Positions 56,526-64,000 of a stretch of 64,000 bases of DNA are shown piece by piece. The stretch lies in contig NZ_CP088247.1 in assembly GCF_021117295.1 (NCBI RefSeq), forward strand, positions 1,265,501-1,329,500. The letters are read 5' to 3'. The notes beneath the pieces are model-generated. The model ran no database searches. It was not told where the DNA came from and saw only the letters and a list, made by a program, of their open reading frames with translations. The stretch comes from Methylorubrum sp. B1-46 (GTDB lineage: Bacteria > Pseudomonadota > Alphaproteobacteria > Rhizobiales > Beijerinckiaceae). Numbering within the stretch: position 1 is the first letter of the stretch; each line of letters begins with the position of its first letter. The position numbers and the translations under genes were made by a program.

Positions 56526-57254
56526 ATGGATTAGCCAGGGTTTTTTGATCTGAATGAGCACTATCAGCGTCTAGCGGAGAACGGCGATCCGTTTGTGAAG
56601 CTCGCGGCTCAGATCGACTTCGAGGCGCTCCGGTCGAGGTCGGCAACCGTACTGAAGCGATCCGATGATTCGAAGGGCGACGCCTGGCTGAAGGGCAAGG
56701 GTTATCTCGCGATGTCGGGGCAGATCATCGACGCCTCGCTCATCGCCGCTCTGCGCCAACGCAACATGGATGCGGATAAGGTTGATCTGAAGGAGGGCCG
56801 GATCCCGCGGATGCGTGGGCGGCCAAGCCGAAAAAGCTCGCGCAAAAGGCTCGTGACGTCCACTGGAGGCTGAAGCGGGCCAAGGCGCGACCGCCTATAG
56901 CGGGGCACAACTGGCCAACGTTCTCGATCCGACCAACACGGCGAGCGAGGTCTGGGCCGACACGGCCTGCTCGAAGACCAACGAGGCCCATCTGGCCCAG
57001 CATGGCCGGCGTTCGAAGATCAACTTCCGGCGGCAGCCCGGCCACGATCTGACGGCGTCCCAGCGCAAGGCCAACCGCGTCCGATCCAAGGTTCGCTCTG
57101 CCGTCGCAACGGTCTTTGCCGGCCAGAAGCATCGATTCGGCCGATTTGTGCGCACCATCGGTCTGGCCAGAGGCGAACCAAGATTGGACTGGCCAATCTT
57201 GCCTATAACTTCAAGCGCTTCCCATGGATCGAAACGCAGCCGGTCGCGGCCTGA
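56526..57254 (+). pseudogene. IS5-family transposase remnant with nonsense codon and internal deletion
   Basis: It begins ATG GAT TAG CCA GGG, where the family reads MDQPGFFDL, so codon 3 has changed from CAG to an amber stop. It goes on with 'FFDLNEHYQRLAENGDPFVK' and 'FEALRSRSATVLKRSDDSKG', then jumps to 'KGYLAMSGQIIDASLIAALR', missing about 90 family residues. Further on 'SEVWADTACSKTNEAHLAQH', 'VRSAVATVFAGQKHRFGRFV' and, after more frameshifts, 'KIGLANLAYNFKRF' to a stop at 57252. Confidence 0.8.
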
Positions 57255-57664
57255 GAGAGGCTCGGGAAGGCCCCCATGCCTGTTCACGACCACCGCCAGA
57301 CTGCCGAGCGTTCAGGTCCAAGCCGACCGCATCGTCAAAACACCCTGCGCAACGCCCCGAGAGACGGTTCTTCGAGGTGTTCGGCTGGTGCCGGGCCGCG
57401 GGGCATCCGGTCGGGCTGCCCGACCAGCCCGCCTCGGTGGCGGTGACCGCCGCCCCGCTCGCCGACCACACGGGCCGCGTTGCCGCGGCGCTCGAGGATC
57501 TCACCGAAGCCCAGGAAGCCGAGGAGCGCCTCCTCCACGAGGCGCGCCGCATCGCCACCGAGATGACGCATCATCGGACCGGGTCGAGCGCCTGCAAGCA
57601 GATAGCGTTCGTGCTGGCCGAGACGCATGCCGATGCGGGGCTAACCTGATGCGCCGCGCCGGCC
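57255..57664 (+). other. Unassigned remnant between IS5 scar and the giant gene
   Basis: 410 bases. One open stretch reads 'RFFEVFGWCRAAGHPVGLPD' and 'GRVAAALEDLTEAQEAEERL' to a stop near 57649. The first part faintly resembles the N-terminal SAM-like domain of tyrosine integrases ('FxxWCRAAG'), but no catalytic part follows. Best regarded as a fragment of unknown origin. Confidence 0.3.
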
Positions 57665-60600
57665 TCACCACGAACCGGCGCGCCCTGTCTTGGAGTGCCG
57701 GGTTTCGGAGCGCGGCCCAGCCTGCCGTAGAAGCAGTTGTCGATAAAGAGCTATCAGCTCGCGTGCCTGCTCGTCCGCATTTCTCATGGGGGGCACGTAG
57801 GAAGGCGAAGAGCGGAAGCGCACGGGATCGGCGTCGATCTCCGCCAAGACGGCGGCGACACCCTCCGCATCCTCTACGGACACCACGAAACCATTCCGGT
57901 CCGGCGCTATCGCTTCGGCCATCCCGCCCCGATCGCCGACGACGGCCCACAAACCATGGACCAGGGCTTCCCGCGCAACGAGCCCGTAGCTCTCCTCGCA
58001 GGTCGAGGGGGCGAGAAGAACATCCATTCTAGCGTAAAAGTTTGCGATCGCATCGCTATTCATCCGCCCCACTACAGTGACGGGAGTTCCCCCCCAAACG
58101 AGATGCTCCTCGAACTCTTCAGACTGGCCCAGATCCACAATAGTGAAATGAAGGTGCTCATAACGCCTAGTGCGTAGTGCCGCCTCGATCAGGAAGGCTC
58201 CCTTGTGGCGAGCGAGACCGCCGACATGGCAGAGGGCCACGCGTCCGTCCTCGCGCCGCGGCGATCGGGCGACAGGGGGAATACGGGATACCCCGTTCTC
58301 CACCACGTCGCAGGGGATGCCGCAACGGCCGTATGTGGCGGCAAAGCTGGACGAGACGGCTAGGCGTCGCGTAGCGCCGAGCAGGATGGAGCGGAGCCGC
58401 TGCGCCCGCAGCGCGGATCGGCCGAGATCGATCACCTCGGGCCGTGCCTGGACCTGATAATCCTGACAGGCTGGAGTGGGCAGGCCATGCTCGTCCGAGA
58501 GGAAGAAGTTGTCAGACAACCACCAACCGTCGTGCAGCGTCACGAGGTGGGGCAGGCCGCGAGCCGCGCAGGCGCCCGCCACTGAGGCGGAAAGGCGCTG
58601 AAGGCAGTGGATGTGGACTAGATCGGGTGCGAAGCGTTCGAGAAGCGCCTCGAACCTAGCGGCCACCATCGATGTCTCGGGCCGCCAATGGACAAAGGGT
58701 TCCTCCGGCGTCGCCACTCGAAAGACCGGTATACCCCGGTAACTGTCCATCGTGAACTGGCCGAGCACTTCGTTATGCTCATCGGACGTGAAGACAGCCA
58801 GCTCGAACTCGTCGGCATGATGGTCAAGCAGATAGTCGATATTGTCTTTCAGGACTCGGGTGGCACCACCGAACGTTTGTGGCGTGAACCAGACGTTGAC
58901 GAACAACAGGCGCGGCTTGCCCACCGAATCCGGTCGGCGAACGAGCCGGCTGGGCGCCAGCTCCAAGGATTTCGGCCGAGGGCGCTCGCTCGCAAAGGCG
59001 CTCTCCACCGTCTGCGCGAACGATACGCCGCTTACCTGCGTCACGCGCCTGTCGCGTGGGCGGCTCGCCTTGGCGGACCCATCGCAGTCAGTGAGATTGC
59101 CCCGCCACATGACCGCCCGGATGCCACGCGCTTCCGCTTCCTGATGAAGCGAGTAGGCCGCCTCTGACTGGGATGTCCGATCGACCACCAAGTCAGCCGT
59201 CACAACCAGCTGAGCGAGCTTTGCCATGGTAGGCCGATCATCGATCGGTGCGATACGGCCTCCCAGATGAGGGGACCTACATTGCGAAACAAGCTTGCGC
59301 TCCGCCATGATCGTCAGAGCGGGATCCTGTTCGACCGCATCGGTGATGGCACGCGCCAGTATCTCGTCGATCTCGTCATCGTCTTCATCCGACGGACCGA
59401 TCAGCAGCACACGAGCGACGCGATCCGTCCCTCGCAGGTTGGGAGAGCCCACGATTATTTCCTCGACCGCCACCTGCGTTGCGATTGCGCATAAGACAGG
59501 GCGAAGCCCATGGAGTGTGGTGACGATACGATCGCAATATCGGGCCACCAACGCCATTTCACGGGCTTCAGACGACGTAAACCACGATCCTTCTTCGGCG
59601 GAAACACCCCAGAGGGCGAGATCAATGCTATGGCCGTCCCAATTTGCAAGGTCGCCGCACCAATAAATGGCTTCGCGACCTAAAGCTCTCGCGGTGGCGA
59701 TGGCCAGCAACACTTCATATGTGAAGGGCACTTCATGGAAAACGACCAGTTCCGCCCGCAGGATCGCCGCCAGATAGTCGCCGGCATCGATACCCGCGAG
59801 ATCGCAGACGATGATGTTGGCCAGCAGGTCGCGATCCTGCCTCGCTCCGGCCGCGGGTCGTCCGCTGACGAGGAGGACCATCCCAGGTTCACTGATGGCC
59901 TGGCTCGTCATCGGCACGCGGGTCGCGATCTCTCGGACGATGGCGTCGGCTTCCGCCAAGCCCGACGAGGGCAACTGCCACGCCTTGACGCGCTCCTTAC
60001 AGGCTTGGGACCGCAGGTGCATCGCGCGGCCGTACAGGCCTCGCCATGGTTGAGCCTCATGCCAGATCGCGCGACCCTTCTGAAGAATTATCAGCGCCGA
60101 TAGATGATCGCCAATATCCAGTAGGAGGCGGGCCGCATTGATGTAGCTCCACCGATTGGCGCAGGACGCCGCTATCCCTCGTCGATAGTGGACCAGCGCA
60201 TCGGCGGAACGGCCGGCGGCAATTTCGAGATCGCCGAGAAGGTGGTGGATCTGCCCCAGATCCTGATGCTGCCTGACAGCGAAGGACAGAAGCATCCGGG
60301 CATCGTCGATCCGATTATGAACATGCCATGACCGCAGTGCGAGAAACTGCACCAAGGCGGTCGATTTGTTTGTATCGAGGTATTCGATTTGCTGCTTTGC
60401 CGGCACGTCGAGAAAAGCACGAAAGACCTTCAATCGGTCCGCGTTCCGCAGCTCTCGCTTTCCGCAGTTGTCACGATAGGCCTGCCAGTTCAGCCCTTCC
60501 GGATAGTCGGCACGATTCCATAGTTGCAGCAGCCCGGCCTCCTCGGACGGCACCAAGTTACCGAAGGAGCCAATGTTGAGGTAATGGCGAAACAGATCTT

Positions 60601-63274
60601 CTGTATTCGGCCCGACCGGCGTCGACAGTTGCGCCCGATAGAACGCCGGATCGAAAGGTTCCCTGAAAGAAAGGGACGGTGCATGAACCAACCCCTTCTC
60701 GACGATCGCCACAATGCATTCGGCCATCGTCGCGATGGGGCCGCACCAGGTGGAATGCATGGCGCGAAACGCCGTCAGGTCTATGCGGTCGATCCACGGC
60801 CCAGGTCGGATGCCGTGACGCCGCAGGATCAGTTCCACGGTCAGAGCGCCGGTCTGCCGACGCGCCAGTTCCTGCGCCGTCAACGTGATCTTCCCCGCCG
60901 CGAGCAACTGCTCGAACTCGGTGTTCAGCGGCTCGAGCGGGGGAGTGTACCGGCGCCCCTCATTGATCCCCGAGTGCATGTAATGCTCAAGTGCTCGCTC
61001 CGGCGAGTCAATCGCCATGGCGAGATCGGGATTGTAGTGCAGATAAGCACCCGTATCGAAATCGTCGGGTGGGGTGCCGTAATTGGCCTTCAGCTGGGTG
61101 ACAAAAGCATCCCGCGAGGTGAGCCGCCGCTCAGAGCGGCCATGACGCTGGTAGTGATCCCATAATTCTTGGTCGGTCAGAAAATGGCGGAGATCGCGGT
61201 AGAAGGAACGGTAGAAGTAGGCATCGAAGCTGGCGGCAGGAGCGGAAGGCGGCTTCGCCGCTCGTGTCCATCGCCTCAGGAAGCGGGCCAGCAGTCCACG
61301 CCGAGGACGCGCTCTCCCCGAGGGCGACGAGGTGGTCGATTGAGGCGCTTTGTTGACCGGCTCCTCGACACCGGCATCGTCTGTGGCGGCAAGTGCCGAT
61401 GCCACCACCGAGCCCGAGATCCAATAGTCGCCGCGCCGCGCGGCCTGTGCGACTTCGTCGGAGGATGCATGAGGCATTTCGAGAATGATCGATCGCTTTG
61501 TGCCCTCGATCGGATCAAGTTCGTAGAGATGGTCGCGCATCTGCTCGATGGTCCGGGCATCGGGCTCGTCGAAGCGCGTCAGCAAGGGCGTGGCGAGCAC
61601 ATCGTAATGCCCGGTCGCTGCCATCCACAACAGAACGATATCCTCGTCTTTGGCAACGGCGAACTCCTCGACCCGCTGCGCTGGCGTGGCGCAGGGCGGA
61701 GCGGGATCGTGCAGAAGTTCTGGCTGGGGACCCTCATCCCCTTCGATGAAGCGCGTGATCGGGCGAAGCGTCGGATGTTTGAAGAAGAGCTCGAGCCAGG
61801 CGAATGACCCCTTCAATCCCGGCGGCAATCGTTCACACGGCAGCACGGTGTCCCTGCCAAAGCGGACGAACGGCAACGCGGGGACGCGATTGACCTCGTA
61901 ATTGTCGTAGGTCACGATCAGGTGCAGCGTCATCTTCGGAACTGGTACGGCCTCGCCCTCGGTGATCTGCTGCAGCAAGAGGGTGTTCAATGCTCTTAGG
62001 ACCGAGCCGGAATAGCCGAGATCACAAAAGGTTACACTCCGATGATCGAAGAAACCGACCGTCTTCAGGTAGCGCAGGACCTGGGAACGCTTGCTGATGA
62101 TCGATGATCGGATCGCCGACACGGCACCGGCGTTGCGATAAGCCTCGACCACACGGAAGGTGTCGTTGACGGATCGCAACACGCCCGTCCCCAGCTCGCT
62201 CGGGACCGTCTCGATACCGAGCAAAGCGGACAATTGGGCAATGGTCGCCTCACCTTGCTTGAGCCAGAAGGCGATCCCAACGGCGGCGACCAACCAGTCT
62301 GAGGCGCCAAGATCGACATTACTCCAGCACGTCAGGACGCGATTCAGGAATAGGTCGGTGGCGGGGGGCGGGGGCATGAACCGGGAGAGGAGAGGGGAGT
62401 TCCAACGTTCGAGGAACCCACGCATGGCGCAACCGTCCCGAGCCATGAAGTACAGATGCTCCGAGCGCTGCTGGTAAGCATCAAGCATTGTTGCGAACAG
62501 ATACGTCTTTAGAACGTCGGCAACATCTTCCTCGACCCGGGCGCGGTGGCCATAGGCAGGCGGCGCAACGCGGATGAGGTGGCTTTGCTCCACCAGAACC
62601 GCCCCCACGCCGACCTTCTCCGCCATGACGATATCGGATTGCTGGTTGTCTCCCACGTGCAGCATGTCCTGCGGCCCGATCCCGACGTCTCTGAGAACGC
62701 GCTTGAACAGGTCACCAGTCTGCTTCGTCTCATTGCAGTGGGCGGAAATGTAGATGTGATCAAAGAATGCTCGCAAACCAAGCTTATCGAGAATATCCAG
62801 CATCTGCGAGTGGCTGAAATACATGTCAGAGATGGCAATGATGACTTTGCCATCTGCCTTGAGAGCAGTGAGTAGTTCGACCGCACCTTCGACAGGAGCG
62901 AGGTTGGCCATCTCCAGGGCGTGCTCGAAGGCTACGATTCGCCCCACTAAGTCCTGCCGCTGTTCGTCGCTGGCCACCATGTCCTCATGCTGGAGGATGC
63001 GGCCCCACACCATCTCCAGGGTCGGCTCCTGGATCACCTGCTCAACCGATCCCTTGAGTACGCGCCCCATGGCGTAGCGAAGTGAGGTGATCTCGGACGG
63101 CGGCCGCTCGTGACGTCGGCCGATCAGCGCTTGGGCATAGGCGCTGACGGTATCATGTACTTCCCCTACGCCGAGGAAGCGACGGCGAATCAACGTATCA
63201 AAAAGGTCGAAAGAGACGTGGCGATACGGCTCAGCATAGTTCCGAAAATCGGCGATTGTCCCAATGCGTACCAT
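57665..63274 (-). CDS. Giant HAD-hydrolase/glycosyltransferase fusion protein
   Basis: 1869 aa. Residues 1-245: HAD domain with motif I 'HVSFDLFDTLIRRR' (Asp23, Asp26), motif II 'VIIAISDMYFSHSQMLD' and motif IV 'MLHVGDNQQSDIVMAEKVGV'. Residues about 260-620: the domain often fused to such HADs ('HLYFMARDGCAMRGFLERW', 'TFCDLGYSGSVLRALNTLLL'). Residues about 680-1000: repeated 'FDAYFYRSFYRDL', 'FDTGAYLHYNPDL' and 'FDPAFYRAQLSTP' modules, also seen in the neighbouring glycosyltransferase. Residues about 1030-1110: TPR-like. About 1130-1430: a second Rossmann-type region. About 1450-1850: GT4 module ('FVNVWFTPQTFGGATRVLKD', 'LVTLHDGWWLSDNFFL', 'VLLAPSTCEESYGLVAREAL'). A single intact frame of this size argues for function. 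Confidence 0.8.
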   Translation of the reverse strand: MVRIGTIADFRNYAEPYRHVSFDLFDTLIRRRFLGVGEVHDTVSAYAQALIGRRHERPPSEITSLRYAMGRVLKGSVEQVIQEPTLEMVWGRILQHEDMVASDEQRQDLVGRIVAFEHALEMANLAPVEGAVELLTALKADGKVIIAISDMYFSHSQMLDILDKLGLRAFFDHIYISAHCNETKQTGDLFKRVLRDVGIGPQDMLHVGDNQQSDIVMAEKVGVGAVLVEQSHLIRVAPPAYGHRARVEEDVADVLKTYLFATMLDAYQQRSEHLYFMARDGCAMRGFLERWNSPLLSRFMPPPPATDLFLNRVLTCWSNVDLGASDWLVAAVGIAFWLKQGEATIAQLSALLGIETVPSELGTGVLRSVNDTFRVVEAYRNAGAVSAIRSSIISKRSQVLRYLKTVGFFDHRSVTFCDLGYSGSVLRALNTLLLQQITEGEAVPVPKMTLHLIVTYDNYEVNRVPALPFVRFGRDTVLPCERLPPGLKGSFAWLELFFKHPTLRPITRFIEGDEGPQPELLHDPAPPCATPAQRVEEFAVAKDEDIVLLWMAATGHYDVLATPLLTRFDEPDARTIEQMRDHLYELDPIEGTKRSIILEMPHASSDEVAQAARRGDYWISGSVVASALAATDDAGVEEPVNKAPQSTTSSPSGRARPRRGLLARFLRRWTRAAKPPSAPAASFDAYFYRSFYRDLRHFLTDQELWDHYQRHGRSERRLTSRDAFVTQLKANYGTPPDDFDTGAYLHYNPDLAMAIDSPERALEHYMHSGINEGRRYTPPLEPLNTEFEQLLAAGKITLTAQELARRQTGALTVELILRRHGIRPGPWIDRIDLTAFRAMHSTWCGPIATMAECIVAIVEKGLVHAPSLSFREPFDPAFYRAQLSTPVGPNTEDLFRHYLNIGSFGNLVPSEEAGLLQLWNRADYPEGLNWQAYRDNCGKRELRNADRLKVFRAFLDVPAKQQIEYLDTNKSTALVQFLALRSWHVHNRIDDARMLLSFAVRQHQDLGQIHHLLGDLEIAAGRSADALVHYRRGIAASCANRWSYINAARLLLDIGDHLSALIILQKGRAIWHEAQPWRGLYGRAMHLRSQACKERVKAWQLPSSGLAEADAIVREIATRVPMTSQAISEPGMVLLVSGRPAAGARQDRDLLANIIVCDLAGIDAGDYLAAILRAELVVFHEVPFTYEVLLAIATARALGREAIYWCGDLANWDGHSIDLALWGVSAEEGSWFTSSEAREMALVARYCDRIVTTLHGLRPVLCAIATQVAVEEIIVGSPNLRGTDRVARVLLIGPSDEDDDEIDEILARAITDAVEQDPALTIMAERKLVSQCRSPHLGGRIAPIDDRPTMAKLAQLVVTADLVVDRTSQSEAAYSLHQEAEARGIRAVMWRGNLTDCDGSAKASRPRDRRVTQVSGVSFAQTVESAFASERPRPKSLELAPSRLVRRPDSVGKPRLLFVNVWFTPQTFGGATRVLKDNIDYLLDHHADEFELAVFTSDEHNEVLGQFTMDSYRGIPVFRVATPEEPFVHWRPETSMVAARFEALLERFAPDLVHIHCLQRLSASVAGACAARGLPHLVTLHDGWWLSDNFFLSDEHGLPTPACQDYQVQARPEVIDLGRSALRAQRLRSILLGATRRLAVSSSFAATYGRCGIPCDVVENGVSRIPPVARSPRREDGRVALCHVGGLARHKGAFLIEAALRTRRYEHLHFTIVDLGQSEEFEEHLVWGGTPVTVVGRMNSDAIANFYARMDVLLAPSTCEESYGLVAREALVHGLWAVVGDRGGMAEAIAPDRNGFVVSVEDAEGVAAVLAEIDADPVRFRSSPSYVPPMRNADEQARELIALYRQLLLRQAGPRSETRHSKTGRAGSW

Positions 63275-63397
63275 GAGGTTACCTATGCGCCTCTACGTTG
63301 ACGCGCCGAGCCCTCGGATGAGTAGGGTTCGGCGCAGGAGCCTGCTCGGCGGGGTGCGCGGGCGGCATTCGAGTAGCGTGTCGAACGGCGTCGAAAA

Positions 63398-64000
63398 AGG
63401 GCTTTGACTCACTTTCGGTGCAGGCGGGTTGATGGATCTCGGCTTTTGCCGTTGGAGATCCTGCCATGGCCCGCAGCCTTCATCTCGGTTCGATCGTCCC
63501 GCCAAGCCTTGTCGTCGACCACATTGAGGTAGGAGCGGGCCTGACGATAACGGCTCGGCCCAAAGCAGCCTCGGCCCGATGTCCGAGGTGTGAGGGCGTC
63601 TCATCGCGGGTGCATAGCCGGTACAGCCGCACTCTGCCGGACCTGCCGGCCGCCGGCCGGCACGTCGTCATCAGGGTCGGCGCCCGCCGGTTCCGGTGCG
63701 TCAGACCAGAATGCCGGACGAAGGTTTTCGCCGAGCGGCTCGAACCGGACCTCGCCGCCGCCTACGCCCGGCGCACGGGACGGGTGGAGACCATTGTCCA
63801 TCATCTCGGCCTCGCGCTCGGTGGTAGGCCGGCTGAGAGCTTCGCCCGCCGGCTCATGGTGCCAGCGAGTCGCGACACGATGTTGCGGACCGTGCGCCGC
63901 CGGGCCCAGAGGCCGGCCGAGACCTTGAAGGTGATCGGCATCAACGACTGGGCGTTCCGCCGTGGGCACCGCTACGGCACGCTGATATGCGATCTGGAGC
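63398..64000 (+). mobile_element. ISL3-family element, left part (continues beyond the window)
   Basis: GGGCTTTGACTCACTTTCGG at 63400-63419 has the GGC-TTTG start usual for ISL3 ends and lies 47 bases before the transposase start, a normal distance. The right end is outside the window. It bounds the glycosyltransferase island on this side. Confidence 0.6.
63466..64000 (+). CDS. ISL3-family transposase (3' partial)
   Basis: Open to the right edge, 178 codons. It has the zinc-finger 'ARCPRCEGVSSRVHSRYSRT', with partner Cys in 'FRCVRPECRTKVFAERL', then a helix-turn-helix ('RVETIVHHLGLALGGRPAES', 'RLMVPASRDTMLRTVRRRA') and the start of the DDE domain 'VIGINDWAFRRGHRYGTLIC' with the first Asp. 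No stop or frameshift is visible, so unlike the other elements in the window this copy may be intact. Confidence 0.85.
   Translation, partial: MARSLHLGSIVPPSLVVDHIEVGAGLTITARPKAASARCPRCEGVSSRVHSRYSRTLPDLPAAGRHVVIRVGARRFRCVRPECRTKVFAERLEPDLAAAYARRTGRVETIVHHLGLALGGRPAESFARRLMVPASRDTMLRTVRRRAQRPAETLKVIGINDWAFRRGHRYGTLICDLE

Noticed and set aside
57335..57649. Intact integrase gene
   Set aside because: Only a faint N-terminal similarity, without the catalytic R-H-R-Y region.

Overview
The window looks like a chromosome or large replicon segment of a high-GC alphaproteobacterium of the Methylobacterium/Methylorubrum type. This is inferred from gene content: a complete locus for N,N-dimethylformamide (DMF) use, UrtABCDE/Fmd-type amide transport, a MocR regulator divergent from a formate-dehydrogenase-like molybdoenzyme, two tripartite tricarboxylate transporters, a NepR-like anti-sigma factor and many intergenic palindromic repeats. 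No rRNA, tRNA or CRISPR array was seen.

Layout. 0-3.4 kb: end of an unknown gene, a FecI/FecR surface-signalling pair without a receptor beside it, then a truncated IS5/IS427-type element. 3.4-6.8 kb: an Mfd-like transcription-repair coupling factor. 6.8-19.6 kb: the DMF locus. An OprB-type porin (minus strand) is divergent from a five-gene urea/short-chain-amide ABC transporter, followed by the small and large subunits of N,N-dimethylformamidase, a Rieske-oxygenase-like protein that has lost half of its cluster ligands, a Sel1-repeat protein and a small unknown protein. 19.7-22.4 kb: a D-2-hydroxyglutarate-dehydrogenase-type flavoprotein with SerA. 22.6-25.9 kb: an HscC-type Hsp70 and a membrane protein with a degenerate J-domain. 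26-30.4 kb: small unknown genes and a cytochrome P450. 30.2-33.1 kb: a TonB-dependent receptor with a signalling (STN) domain that has lost its stop codon. 33.4-38.1 kb: the MocR regulator, the molybdoenzyme and a SnoaL-like protein. 38.1-38.8 kb: a second truncated copy of the IS, fused to the end of another IS. 38.9-51.8 kb: TerC-type exporter, two TctCBA systems, HAD phosphatase, phosphoglycerate mutase, purC, an esterase and the NepR-like protein. 51.9-64 kb: an island of decayed DNA (HsdR, IS66, IS5 and ISL3 pieces) carrying two very large, AT-richer genes, a tandem glycosyltransferase (1094 aa) and a HAD-glycosyltransferase fusion (1869 aa).

How it works together. The porin and ABC transporter would take up DMF or its amide relatives. 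DmfA1A2 hydrolyses DMF to dimethylamine and formate. The molybdoenzyme at 35 kb could oxidise formate and the methylotrophic machinery (outside the window) the methylamine. The three genes directly after dmfA2 are the most interesting unknowns: a degenerate Rieske protein, a Sel1 scaffold and a 116-aa protein, plausibly helpers for the unusual iron enzyme DmfA2 or for its regulation. Two dispersed repeat families (about 80 bp, five copies; about 115 bp, three copies) and the IS pieces have shaped gene ends and operon spacers throughout.
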